Assembly: GCF_018918125.1 (NCBI RefSeq)
Contig: NZ_JAHLQA010000021.1
Coordinates: 1-53,910 of the forward strand
From: Blautia sp. MSJ-19
Lineage (GTDB): Bacteria; Bacillota; Clostridia; Lachnospirales; Lachnospiraceae
DNA length: 53,910 nt
Reading direction: 5' to 3'
The position numbers were made by a program, and so were the translations under genes. Positions within the stretch are counted from its first letter, which is position 1. Each line of letters begins with the position of its first letter. Below the pieces are notes generated by a model. The model worked only from the letters and a program-made list of their open reading frames with translations, was not told where the DNA came from and did no database searches. Below, piece by piece: positions 37,290 to 45,671 of the stretch.

Positions 37290-40093
37290 TTGTTTTCTCC
37301 CAGACGGATTTTTTCCATCTGCTCCTGCATTTCCTCTGACATATGGTCAAAAAGGTACGTTTTACTGCTCTGGCGGCGCTGATGCCACTCTGCTCTGGCG
37401 GCATTTTCGGTATCCTCGATTTCTTTTTTCAGTCCCTGCGCGGAAATCCGGTGTGCCCCCTGTCCCATAATAATAACCTGTTCCAGACCATCCGATGTGG
37501 CAACCGTTACCTGATACTGTCTGCCAATTTTGTGGACCGTCTTTTCAATATACTGATCTGCAGTCTCAGCTTCTTTTGTATAAACCACATAAATATTATG
37601 GTACGGAATAATTTCCTCTGCATGCCCTTCTACCTTATAGGCATCAAAGACAAGAATCAGCGTACATTTCCTATAGCCCTGGTAATTGCTCAGGATATCC
37701 ATCAGTTTGTCGCATGCCGCATGAATGTTATCTTTTGCCAGTTCATTCAGTTCTTCCCAGGAAAAAATAATGTTGTATCCATCCACCAGAAGGTATTCTT
37801 CCTGTCGCGGCTTACCGGCTCTGTAGCGGGTAGTCGGTGCCGAACTATGGACAGTCTTCTTCTGGAAAGCACCACGGTCACGTTTTACCGGTCCAAAGGT
37901 CCGCTCAAAGATTGCCTGTAGCTCTTCTTCCTCTTCATAGCTTCCACTGTAAGAAAACTTTCCGTTTTTTCCACCGGTATTTCCGGAAACAGCTCTATTA
38001 TCCACCGCTGTACCCGGATTTTCCGCACTTTCCACATCTTCATACCAGCTTTCACTGTCCAGTTCGTCCATATCCACACCACTGTGCAGATGCATATAAT
38101 CTTCGACCTGATCCCACGGTACGACAAACCCGGCTCCATGTGCACAGAATACAGAACCTGTCGGATTTTCCAGATCAGCTTCCGGATCATATCCAATATT
38201 CTGTACGATCTCATCCTGATCTTTGCACGGTGCATATCCTTTGAGACTGCAGAAAAGTTTTCCTGTTCCATGTGTATAGGAAACAACCTCTTTCTGATAA
38301 TCACGCATCTGAGAGACCGCCGCTGTTCCTTTAAGAACCGCAGTTTCTCCTTCTACTTCCGGTGCCTCAAAAGTTCCCTGCATTTTCTGGATATCTGCCA
38401 TTGCACGCCCGATCATCTCTGCCGGAACTTCCAGTCGGAATTCATAATATGGTTCCAGAAGAATATTTCGTGCTTTGCGGAGTCCCTGACGGACAGCACG
38501 ATACGTCGCCTGTCGGAAATCGCCTCCTTCAGTATGTTTCGCATGCGCTCGCCCGGTAAGAACCGTAATCTGCACATCCGTAAGCGGCGATCCAGTCAGC
38601 ACACCAATATGCTCTTTTTCTTCGAGATGTGTCAGGATCAGTCTCTGCCAGTTCCTTGCAAGTACATCTTCACTGCACGCGGTAAAAAACTGACATCCGC
38701 TGCCCGGTTCACCCGGTTCGATCAGAAGATGAACTTCTGCATAATGCCGGAGCGGTTCAAAATGTCCCACACCTTCTACCGGCTCTGCAACAGTTTCTTT
38801 ATATACAATACTTCCGGCGCCAAATTCCACTGCTACGTGAAAACGATCCCCGATCATTTTTTTCAGAATCTCAATCTGCACTTCTCCCATCAGCTGTGCA
38901 TGTATCTCTGCAAGCTGGCTGTCCCACAGGATATGAAGCTGTGGTTCTTCCTCCTCAAGCTGACGCAGCTTCTGGAGCATCTGGTGCGGATCACAGTCGT
39001 CCGGAAGAATGATCTGATAGTTGAGGACAGGCTCCAGAACCGGAAGTTCTGATTCCTGTTCGATTCCAAGACCTTCTCCCGGATACGTTCTCGTAAGTCC
39101 TGTCACCGCACAGACAACTCCGGCCTCTGCTTCCGGTGTCAGTTCATATTTTGCTCCGGAATACAGCCGGATCTGATCCGCCTTTTCTTCCCAGGCTGCA
39201 TCCTCTGCTTTACGGCCCGGCAGGCTCTGTCCCCCTGCTTTCGAGGAAAGCAGTGTTTTTACCTTAAGGCTTCCTCCTGTGATTTTCATATAAGTAAGGC
39301 GGTTTCCCTGCTCATCTCTGGCAATCTTAAAGACTTTTGCCCCAAACTCTGCCGGTCGCTCTGGTTCGGCAGTATATTTCTGCATGCCATTCCAGAAATC
39401 TTTTACCCCTTTTTCTTTGAGTGCAGAACCAAAATAGCATGGAAAGATTTTTCTCTCTACAATCAGTCTGGCAATCTCACGGTCTTCGATAATTCCTGTC
39501 TCCAGATATGTTTCCAGAAGGTCATCTTCACAGACCGCAATATTTTCCATCTGTTCCGGAGTGAGCTCGTACACACCAGAATCTGTATCCTCAGAATCTG
39601 TTTTTTCATAATCTTCCTGTGTTCTTCCAAAATCCACACAGTTCTCATGAAGATGATGTTTCAGATCGTTCAGCAACGCATCATGATCGGTCCCCTGCTG
39701 ATCCATCTTATTGACAAATAAAAAAGTGGGAATCCGATATCTCTCCAGAAGTCTCCACAAAGTCATCGTATGGCTCTGCACACCATCCATTCCATTGATC
39801 ACAAGGATTGCATAATCCAGGACCTGCAGCGTACGTTCCATCTCCGCTGAAAAATCGACATGTCCCGGTGTATCCAGAAGTGTTACCTCCATATTCTCTG
39901 TTTTCAACAGTGCCTGTTTGGAAAAAATCGTAATGCCTCGTTCTTTTTCCAGTTCATATGTGTCAAGAAATGCATCTCCATGATCCACACGGCCAATCTT
40001 TCTGATCTCACCGCACAGATACAGCAGCTCTTCTGACAAAGTTGTCTTTCCGGCATCAACATGTGCCAGAATTCCAATAACCAGTTTCTTCAT
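37286..40093 (-). CDS. Tet(M)/EF-G-like translational GTPase fused to a NYN (YacP/Rae1-like) nuclease domain
   Basis: A 935-residue fusion. The N-terminal roughly 670 residues follow the ribosomal-protection GTPase plan: AHVDAGKT (10-17), RGITI (52-56), DTPGH (74-78), NKMD (128-131), then domains II to V. After an acidic linker, residues 765-935 form a YacP-type NYN domain with VDGYN (Asp 771), VFDAY (Asp 817), TADQY (Asp 846) and ATSDG (Asp 868), the acidic residues expected of a metal nuclease. In Bacillus the stand-alone YacP (Rae1) cuts mRNA in the ribosomal A site. Tetracycline resistance is possible but the fusion points to ribosome quality control or mRNA decay (inference). Confidence 0.88.
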   Translation of the reverse strand: MKKLVIGILAHVDAGKTTLSEELLYLCGEIRKIGRVDHGDAFLDTYELEKERGITIFSKQALLKTENMEVTLLDTPGHVDFSAEMERTLQVLDYAILVINGMDGVQSHTMTLWRLLERYRIPTFLFVNKMDQQGTDHDALLNDLKHHLHENCVDFGRTQEDYEKTDSEDTDSGVYELTPEQMENIAVCEDDLLETYLETGIIEDREIARLIVERKIFPCYFGSALKEKGVKDFWNGMQKYTAEPERPAEFGAKVFKIARDEQGNRLTYMKITGGSLKVKTLLSSKAGGQSLPGRKAEDAAWEEKADQIRLYSGAKYELTPEAEAGVVCAVTGLTRTYPGEGLGIEQESELPVLEPVLNYQIILPDDCDPHQMLQKLRQLEEEEPQLHILWDSQLAEIHAQLMGEVQIEILKKMIGDRFHVAVEFGAGSIVYKETVAEPVEGVGHFEPLRHYAEVHLLIEPGEPGSGCQFFTACSEDVLARNWQRLILTHLEEKEHIGVLTGSPLTDVQITVLTGRAHAKHTEGGDFRQATYRAVRQGLRKARNILLEPYYEFRLEVPAEMIGRAMADIQKMQGTFEAPEVEGETAVLKGTAAVSQMRDYQKEVVSYTHGTGKLFCSLKGYAPCKDQDEIVQNIGYDPEADLENPTGSVFCAHGAGFVVPWDQVEDYMHLHSGVDMDELDSESWYEDVESAENPGTAVDNRAVSGNTGGKNGKFSYSGSYEEEEELQAIFERTFGPVKRDRGAFQKKTVHSSAPTTRYRAGKPRQEEYLLVDGYNIIFSWEELNELAKDNIHAACDKLMDILSNYQGYRKCTLILVFDAYKVEGHAEEIIPYHNIYVVYTKEAETADQYIEKTVHKIGRQYQVTVATSDGLEQVIIMGQGAHRISAQGLKKEIEDTENAARAEWHQRRQSSKTYLFDHMSEEMQEQMEKIRLGENK

Positions 40094-40163
40094 TTATGTT
40101 CTCTTCTTTCAATTTGTCTTTTTTCAACTAAGATACCTGCGAATTATTTTGTACTCCGTACTT

Positions 40164-40715
40164 TCACAATTCTACATCTTCAACGTATAATGGCCTCAGC
40201 TTCCGTACGATCATCTCACTGACGCGGATCAATGTATCAAGGTCATTTTTCTGATTATTCAGATACGCATGGAAGCATCCCTGAATACAGAAAGAAAGCA
40301 TGATATTCTTCTCCGGGTCCTTCTCATACTGTGGATATTTTTCTATAATCAATCGTTTAAGTTCTGCTTCCAGGCAATCTCCCAGATGACTTTTCTCCGC
40401 ACCGGAAAACAGAATATTAATCAGTGAATGATTGGACACCAACGCTATATACAGATTTCGCGTGAACACATCCGGATCTTTAAACGGTGATTCCTGCTGG
40501 CTCGAAATATTCTTGAGTACTGTCGTGATCGTCTCTGATTCCAGCATCTGTGAAAGTGCATAAATGTCCTCATAATGACTGTAAAACGTCGATTTATTGA
40601 TGCATGCCAGACTGCACAGCTCTTTTACCGTAATTTTTTCCAGTGGTTTCGCTGCCCGCAATTCCAGAAATGCATTCCGGATCGCTCTTTCTGTTTTTTC
40701 TACTCTGATATCCAT
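40164..40715 (-). CDS. TetR/AcrR family transcriptional regulator
   Basis: A 183-residue regulator with an N-terminal helix-turn-helix (ITVKELCSLACINKSTFYSHY, about residues 23-44) and a C-terminal TetR_C-like ligand or dimer domain. It lies between the GTPase-nuclease gene and glgB and diverges from glgB. The inverted and direct repeats at 40735-40792 are likely its operators. Which neighbour it controls is not shown. Confidence 0.88.
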   Translation of the reverse strand: MDIRVEKTERAIRNAFLELRAAKPLEKITVKELCSLACINKSTFYSHYEDIYALSQMLESETITTVLKNISSQQESPFKDPDVFTRNLYIALVSNHSLINILFSGAEKSHLGDCLEAELKRLIIEKYPQYEKDPEKNIMLSFCIQGCFHAYLNNQKNDLDTLIRVSEMIVRKLRPLYVEDVEL

Positions 40716-40734
40716 ATCTCCTGCTCTCCTTTAT

Positions 40735-40792
40735 CCGACAGATTCGATAAATCGTCGGTTATCCACCGTTTATGTAAAATCGTCGGTGGACA
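40735..40792. promoter_or_regulatory. repeat-rich operator region between tetR and glgB
   Basis: The direct repeat AAATCGTCGGT occurs at 40749-40759 and 40777-40787. The first copy is part of an imperfect palindrome with CCGACAGATT (from 40735). The second is part of TCCACCG/CGGTGGA inverted arms. This density of dyad symmetry next to a TetR gene suggests binding sites. Confidence 0.55.
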
Positions 40793-40913
40793 ATCCCCTT
40801 TTTTCTCTGGTATAAAGTAACTACAATACCTGCGGATTGCTTCGTGCTTTTACCTTTGGTATTTAGTATACTCAAAAAAGCAACTGATGTCTATTATCTA
40901 CAAGGAGAATATG

Positions 40914-42698
40914 ATGGATTTTTACGGATTTTATACAGGAAAAATTTTTGATGCTTATAAATATCTCGGTGCACATGTCGAAAAACAGGGCGTGACTTTT
41001 CGTACCTTTGCACCTTCTGCTTCCCGCATCACTCTGATCGGAGAGTTCAATGAATGGCAGGAATGGGAAATGAACAGGGTTTCCGACGGAAATTTCTGGG
41101 AATGCTATGTTCCTCAGGCAAAAGCCGGGCAGATGTATAAATACAAAATTTACGACCGGAGCGGAAATGCAGTCGAACACTGTGATCCTTATGGATTCGG
41201 AATGGAACTTCGGCCAAACAGTGCTTCTATCATTCGCGACATGTCCAAATACAAATTCAAAGACAGTCAGTGGATGCAGAGCCGCAGTGACTGCCGCAAA
41301 AAGCCGCTCAATATTTATGAGATTCATTTCGGTTCTTTCCGCAAACCGTCTGATAAGGCAGATGACTGGTATGATTACGAAGAAATGATCGACATTCTGA
41401 TTCCATATCTTGTCAAAAACGGATACAACTATCTGGAGATCATGCCATTGAACGAATACCCGTGTGATGAATCCTGGGGCTATCAGGCAACCGGATTTTT
41501 CAGCCCGACTTCCAGATATGGAACTGCTGACCAGCTGAAAGCATTTGTAGATGCCTGTCACAAACATGATATTGGCGTATTGATGGATTTTGTTCCGGTG
41601 CACTTTGCTGTAGATGCTTACGGTCTGGCAAATTATGACGGAACCGCACTTTATGAATATCCGAACTCTGCAGTTGGTGTCAGCGAATGGGGAAGCTGCA
41701 ACTTCATGCACTCCCGCGGTGAGACCAGAAGTTTCCTGCAGTCCTGTGCAAATTACTGGATCAGCGAATTCCACATGGACGGTATCCGTATGGATGCGAT
41801 CAGCCGTGCGATCTACTGGCAGGGCGATCCGGCAAGGGGTGTCAACCTTAATGCAGTGGAATTCCTGCAGTATATGAACCAGGGGCTGAAAGGCATGCAT
41901 CCTTCTGTGATCCTCGCTGCCGAAGATTCTACTTCCTTCCCGAAGGTAACAGACCCGGTCGATCAGGGCGGACTTGGTTTTGATTACAAATGGGATATGG
42001 GCTGGATGAATGATACACTGAATTATTTCCGCACCGCTCCTGAATACCGCTCAGAAAATTATCACAAGCTTACTTTCTCCATGATGTATTATTATGATGC
42101 TCGCTTCCTGCTGCCACTCTCTCATGATGAGGTCGTTCACGGCAAGGCTACGATCATGCAGAAAATGAGCGGAGACTATGAATACAAATTCCCGCAGGCG
42201 CGTTCTCTGTATATGTACATGTATGCTCATCCGGGCAAGAAGCTGAATTTCATGGGAAATGAGATTGGTCAGTTCCGTGAATGGGATGAAAAACGTGAAC
42301 AGGACTGGATGCTTCTGGATTATCCGGCACATGAAGCTTTTGCACGTTTTATGAAGGATCTGAATAAACTGTATCTGGAACACTCTGCCCTCTGGGAAAA
42401 AGATTACGAAGCCGATGGTTTCCAGTGGATCGACTGTCATCAGGAAAGACGCTGCATCTATGTATTCGAACGCTGCAGCAAAAAAGAACGCATGATTTCC
42501 CTGTTCAACTTCTCCGATCAGGAACAGATATATGAACTGAAACTTCACGATGCACAGAAATTAAAAGAACTTCTGAACAGTAACCTTGCAATTTATGGCG
42601 GAACCCAGAAACGCAAAAGTGCCGCCAAGACAATCAAAGACGGCAAGATCGTCCTGACCCTGCCGCCGTACTCTTCCGTTTATTATCTTGCAGAATAA
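40914..42698 (+). CDS. glgB: 1,4-alpha-glucan branching enzyme
   Basis: A 594-residue GH13 enzyme that forms alpha-1,6 branches in glycogen. An N-terminal CBM48-like domain (VTFRTFAPSASRITLIGEFN) precedes the barrel with DGIRMDAI (nucleophile Asp), AAEDST (acid Glu) and LPLSHDEVVHG. It is shorter than the usual 620-730 residues because the N-terminal extension is minimal. ATG 40914 is chosen because CAAGGAGA lies 6 bases upstream; the ATG at 40911 is only 3 bases from it. glgA, glgC and glgP are absent here. Confidence 0.95.
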   Translation: MDFYGFYTGKIFDAYKYLGAHVEKQGVTFRTFAPSASRITLIGEFNEWQEWEMNRVSDGNFWECYVPQAKAGQMYKYKIYDRSGNAVEHCDPYGFGMELRPNSASIIRDMSKYKFKDSQWMQSRSDCRKKPLNIYEIHFGSFRKPSDKADDWYDYEEMIDILIPYLVKNGYNYLEIMPLNEYPCDESWGYQATGFFSPTSRYGTADQLKAFVDACHKHDIGVLMDFVPVHFAVDAYGLANYDGTALYEYPNSAVGVSEWGSCNFMHSRGETRSFLQSCANYWISEFHMDGIRMDAISRAIYWQGDPARGVNLNAVEFLQYMNQGLKGMHPSVILAAEDSTSFPKVTDPVDQGGLGFDYKWDMGWMNDTLNYFRTAPEYRSENYHKLTFSMMYYYDARFLLPLSHDEVVHGKATIMQKMSGDYEYKFPQARSLYMYMYAHPGKKLNFMGNEIGQFREWDEKREQDWMLLDYPAHEAFARFMKDLNKLYLEHSALWEKDYEADGFQWIDCHQERRCIYVFERCSKKERMISLFNFSDQEQIYELKLHDAQKLKELLNSNLAIYGGTQKRKSAAKTIKDGKIVLTLPPYSSVYYLAE

Positions 42699-42711
42699 TA
42701 TTATAAACTTG

Positions 42712-42747
42712 CAGGGCTGCGATTACCTGACGGTGACCGCAGCCCTG
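42712..42747. terminator. terminator of glgB (and of the convergent exporter genes)
   Basis: A 10-bp stem CAGGGCTGCG/CGCAGCCCTG is followed on the plus strand by an interrupted T-rich tract. It lies 14 bases after the glgB stop and 7 bases after the convergent exporter gene. Confidence 0.8.
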
Positions 42748-42753
42748 ACAATT

Positions 42754-43194
42754 TTATTTTTTCTTTATGCTTCTGAAAAAATAGCAGATTGCCCACGCAA
42801 TACTCATTCCTGCTGCAATTCCAAAGGCAAAGAGAAAGGTATCCCTTCCATATTCCAGTGCCTGCACCGTATTCCCTTCGACAATACTGTTCATGCAATA
42901 ATAAAGGGTACTTCCTGGAATCAGTGGAATGACGGAAGTCACAAAAAAGGAAGTGGACGTTTCTTTACAGATTCTTGCAAGGATTTCCGCATACACATCT
43001 ACCATAAAACCTGCCAGCAATGACGGAAGGAAAACATTTCCCCAGAGCCCTTTTCCAAGCAGGAATACCAGCCAGCTTAAGAAGCCGCCAGCCGCTGCCA
43101 GTGGCAGATATTTCTTTTTCATATGAAAGAGAATTCCGAATCCCACAGAACCAATAGCTCCGGTAATCAACTGTATAACAATTGTTGTACTCAA
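42754..43194 (-). CDS. threonine/serine exporter small component (DUF3815, YjjB-like)
   Basis: A 146-residue membrane protein with four predicted spans, of the length and pattern of the ThrE C-terminal half (IPLIPGSTLYYCM and YGRDTFLFAFGIAAGM). The start is a TTG at 43194 that overlaps the stop of the upstream gene (TTGA), with a GGGAGG site 7 bases before it. A longer ORF reading upstream is only the shifted frame of the neighbour. Its partner, the large component, is truncated, so export function is doubtful. Confidence 0.82.
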   Translation of the reverse strand: MSTTIVIQLITGAIGSVGFGILFHMKKKYLPLAAAGGFLSWLVFLLGKGLWGNVFLPSLLAGFMVDVYAEILARICKETSTSFFVTSVIPLIPGSTLYYCMNSIVEGNTVQALEYGRDTFLFAFGIAAGMSIAWAICYFFRSIKKK

Positions 43195-43690
43195 AGTCCC
43201 AGCCTCCCAAACAGAATAATAGCTCCCATAAATCCAAGTGTCAGTGCGGCTGCAAGAAGTAATGCTGCAATCAGACGGATAATTCCGGAAAGTGTATCTC
43301 CGATCAGTACATCCCGGATAGCATTTGTCGACATAAGTCCCGGAATCAGGAGCATAATATCTCCAATCATGATCTTGTCCATATGAAGAGACGGACAAAG
43401 CAGAGTAAGCCCACAGATTGCACACCCTGTGAGAAAGGACGTTGCAAACTGAAAGGTCACTTCATTCATGCACACCGGTCGAAAATATTGCTGTAATCCC
43501 CAGATCAACGCCGCTCCAAGTCCCGCTGCAATCGCATCCGAAATGCTTCCTCCGTAAAAAAGAGCAAAACTGCAGGCAGCCAGAAGACTTCCAAGAAGTT
43601 TCCATGTCGACTTCGGTTTATCCGCATTGATCTGATCAAATTCTTTACGAAGTTCCGCAGCAGAAACAGGCTGTCTGCATGGAAATGACT
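43191..43690 (-). pseudogene. threonine/serine exporter large component (YjjP/ThrE_1-like), N-terminus lost
   Basis: In one frame the segment encodes about 165 residues matching the C-terminal part of YjjP-type proteins (AELRKEFDQI, then five membrane segments ending in FGRLGL). The usual roughly 90-residue N-terminal cytoplasmic part is missing; the frame runs back into the malQ 3' end without an ATG. An AAAGGAG site and ATG at about 43680, in another frame, look like the original start, consistent with an internal deletion just after it. The gene was presumably malQ-yjjP-yjjB in order. Confidence 0.7.
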
Positions 43691-43704
43691 CCTTTGTTAT
43701 TCTG

Positions 43705-45204
43705 TTATCTTCTTCCGTAGCGTGTTGCCAGTTCCAGCATTTCTTCCTGAAGTTCTTCTGAGAACTGTCCTTCTTTTAATCTCCACTTCCAGTTCTTGCC
43801 AAGTGTGGACGGCTGATTCATACGTGCAGAGTTGTCAAGTCCCAGGTAATCCTGCATTGGGATGATACACAGGCTGGCAACGCTCTGCATTACAAGACAG
43901 ATCAGGTCGTCACACAATTCCTTGCCGGAATCTTTAAAATTATTCAGATACTCTCGCACTTGTTTTCTCTCAGCCGGGGTGATATCATCCAGCCAGGAAA
44001 GGAGTGTTTCATTGTCATGAGTTCCTGTATAAACAACACAGTTTCTCGGATAATTGTGTGGCAGATAGTCGCTGGCATTTCCGGTATCACGCTCATCAAA
44101 GGCAAACTCAATAACTTTCATGTTCGGGTAGCCGCTCTCTTCTACAAGCTGTTTTACGGTATCGGTCATATAGCCAAGATCCTCAGCGATGATCTCTCTG
44201 TCTCCCAGACTTGCAGAAATTGCACGGAACAGATCGATTCCCGGACCTTTTTCCCACCAGCCGTTTTCTGCTGTCTTGTCACCATATGGAATTGCATAAT
44301 ATTCATCAAATCCACGGAAATGATCGATTCTTACAACATCATACAGACGGAAACAATTGGAGATTCGTTTGATCCACCATTCATATCCTGAATTGCGGTG
44401 TACTTCCCAGTTGTACAGAGGATTTCCCCAGAGCTGTCCTGTAACGGAAAATCCATCCGGCGGGCATCCTGCTACCTGGGTCGGGCAGTTTTTCTCATCA
44501 AGTTTGAAGAGCCACGGGTTTGCCCAGGTATCTGCACTGTCCATTGCAACATAGATTGGGATGTCCCCGATGATCTGAATTCCTTTTTCGTTTGCATAGG
44601 ATTTGAGTTTCATCCACTGCTGGCGGAATTTGAACTGCATATATTCCTGAAATTCAATCTCGAAATACATTTCTTCTCTGTAATAATCCAGAGCATTCTG
44701 CCAGCGAAGGCGGATATCTTCTGCCCATTCGCTCCATGAAACACCACCAAAACGCTTCTTCACAGCCATAAAGAGTGCATAATCTTTCAGCCACCAGGCT
44801 TCTTCTTCCTGAAACTTACGGAATTCCGGATCCATATAGATGTTACTGCGTTCATATGCTTTACGAAGAAGTATCATGCGTCCTTCATATAATTTCGCAT
44901 AATCTACGCTTGTTGCGTCTGCGCCAAAATCAATGCTGTCACATTCTTTTTTTGTCAGAACCCCCTCTTTGATCAGATCTTCCAGACTTATGAAATATGG
45001 ATTTCCTGCAAATGTAGAAAACGACTGGTACGGAGAATCGCCGTAACTGGTCGGTCCCAGTGGCAGAATCTGCCAGTAGCTCTGTCCCGCTTTTTTCAGT
45101 GCATCTACAAATTCATAGGCCTTTTTGTCAAAACATCCAATTCCATACTTTGACGGCAGACTGCTCACCGGAAGCAGTACACCGCATTTTCTTTTCTGTG
45201 CCAT
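43705..45204 (-). CDS. malQ: 4-alpha-glucanotransferase (amylomaltase)
   Basis: A 499-residue GH77 enzyme of normal bacterial length. It disproportionates maltodextrins. The RIDHFRGFDEYYAIP nucleophile region, IAEDLG acid residue and THDNET segment are present. It sits opposite glgB with the damaged exporter genes between, suggesting maltodextrin or glycogen use. Its ribosome site is AGGGAGG. In the leader a TTTTAACGC motif is repeated at 45227-45235 and 45252-45260 and could be a regulatory site. Confidence 0.96.
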   Translation of the reverse strand: MAQKRKCGVLLPVSSLPSKYGIGCFDKKAYEFVDALKKAGQSYWQILPLGPTSYGDSPYQSFSTFAGNPYFISLEDLIKEGVLTKKECDSIDFGADATSVDYAKLYEGRMILLRKAYERSNIYMDPEFRKFQEEEAWWLKDYALFMAVKKRFGGVSWSEWAEDIRLRWQNALDYYREEMYFEIEFQEYMQFKFRQQWMKLKSYANEKGIQIIGDIPIYVAMDSADTWANPWLFKLDEKNCPTQVAGCPPDGFSVTGQLWGNPLYNWEVHRNSGYEWWIKRISNCFRLYDVVRIDHFRGFDEYYAIPYGDKTAENGWWEKGPGIDLFRAISASLGDREIIAEDLGYMTDTVKQLVEESGYPNMKVIEFAFDERDTGNASDYLPHNYPRNCVVYTGTHDNETLLSWLDDITPAERKQVREYLNNFKDSGKELCDDLICLVMQSVASLCIIPMQDYLGLDNSARMNQPSTLGKNWKWRLKEGQFSEELQEEMLELATRYGRR

Positions 45205-45354
45205 TTTTTTCCTCCCTGGTATTCCTTTTTAACGCGGAAAAACCAGGCGCATTTTAACGCCCGGCAATCCTGATTTATCTGTTATGCTTATTTTGTCATA
45301 TCGGAAGGTAAATCGTCAATGTTCAGAATTAATGGTTTATGTTAAATTTTAAAG

Positions 45355-45585
45355 ATGTTTCCTTTTCTCTTCCACATAAAAAACACTTCTGTAAAACCAA
45401 ATGCTCCTACAAACCAGGAGATTATTGATTCTTATGATTTTCTCTCAAGCGCAGCATCCACACAGAATTGCACCGGACTGATTCCGTCAGACCCGGTAAA
45501 CGAGGATGAACTGGAATCCTATGAAGCGGTATATCACTATCAGCCACCGAAAATCAAAGATATGGCTGAGTCTAAGACTAATTGA
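45355..45585 (+). CDS. small conserved protein with CTGLIP motif, copy 1
   Basis: A 76-residue reading with no recognised family. Its core (NQEIIDS, DFLS, AASTQ, CTGLIP, PVNEDELESYE, VYHYQPP) is shared with the protein at 52255-52473 in about 35 of 50 positions or more. Aligning the two shows that the second copy's ATG corresponds to ATA here (45377 region), and no Shine-Dalgarno precedes the available ATG at 45355. Expression of this copy is therefore uncertain. It is convergent with a Rpn-family gene, exactly as copy 2 is. Confidence 0.55.
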   Translation: MFPFLFHIKNTSVKPNAPTNQEIIDSYDFLSSAASTQNCTGLIPSDPVNEDELESYEAVYHYQPPKIKDMAESKTN

Positions 45586-45597
45586 ATAACAACCAAC

Positions 45598-45641
45598 AAG
45601 GGGATACACTTACTAAATATCGATGAAAAGTGTATCCCCTT
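45598..45641. terminator. terminator between small-protein copy 1 and the Rpn gene
   Basis: A perfect 14-bp stem (AAGGGGATACACTT/AAGTGTATCCCCTT) with a 16-base loop lies in the 86-base gap between the two convergent genes. The matching gap in module 2 carries a hairpin of different sequence. Confidence 0.75.
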
Positions 45642-45671
45642 AACCTAGTTCACATATAGATATTTTCTATT

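Noticed and set aside
37286..40093. Calling the GTPase a plain tetracycline resistance gene
   Set aside because: The C-terminal NYN domain and its position in an operon with MoxR/VWA genes do not fit mobile tet genes; resistance cannot be excluded but is not the best call.
40872..41900. A 342-codon minus-strand ORF opposite glgB
   Set aside because: Antisense shadow of glgB; no ribosome site or domain.
43195..43425. N-terminal extension of the small exporter component
   Set aside because: The extension is the frame-shifted reading of the upstream exporter gene and lacks family similarity; the TTG with a ribosome site gives the normal length.
45227..45260. TTTTAACGC direct repeats upstream of malQ as a proven operator
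   Set aside because: Only nine bases, spaced 25 bp, with no adjacent regulator gene; noted in the malQ entry but not strong enough for its own feature.
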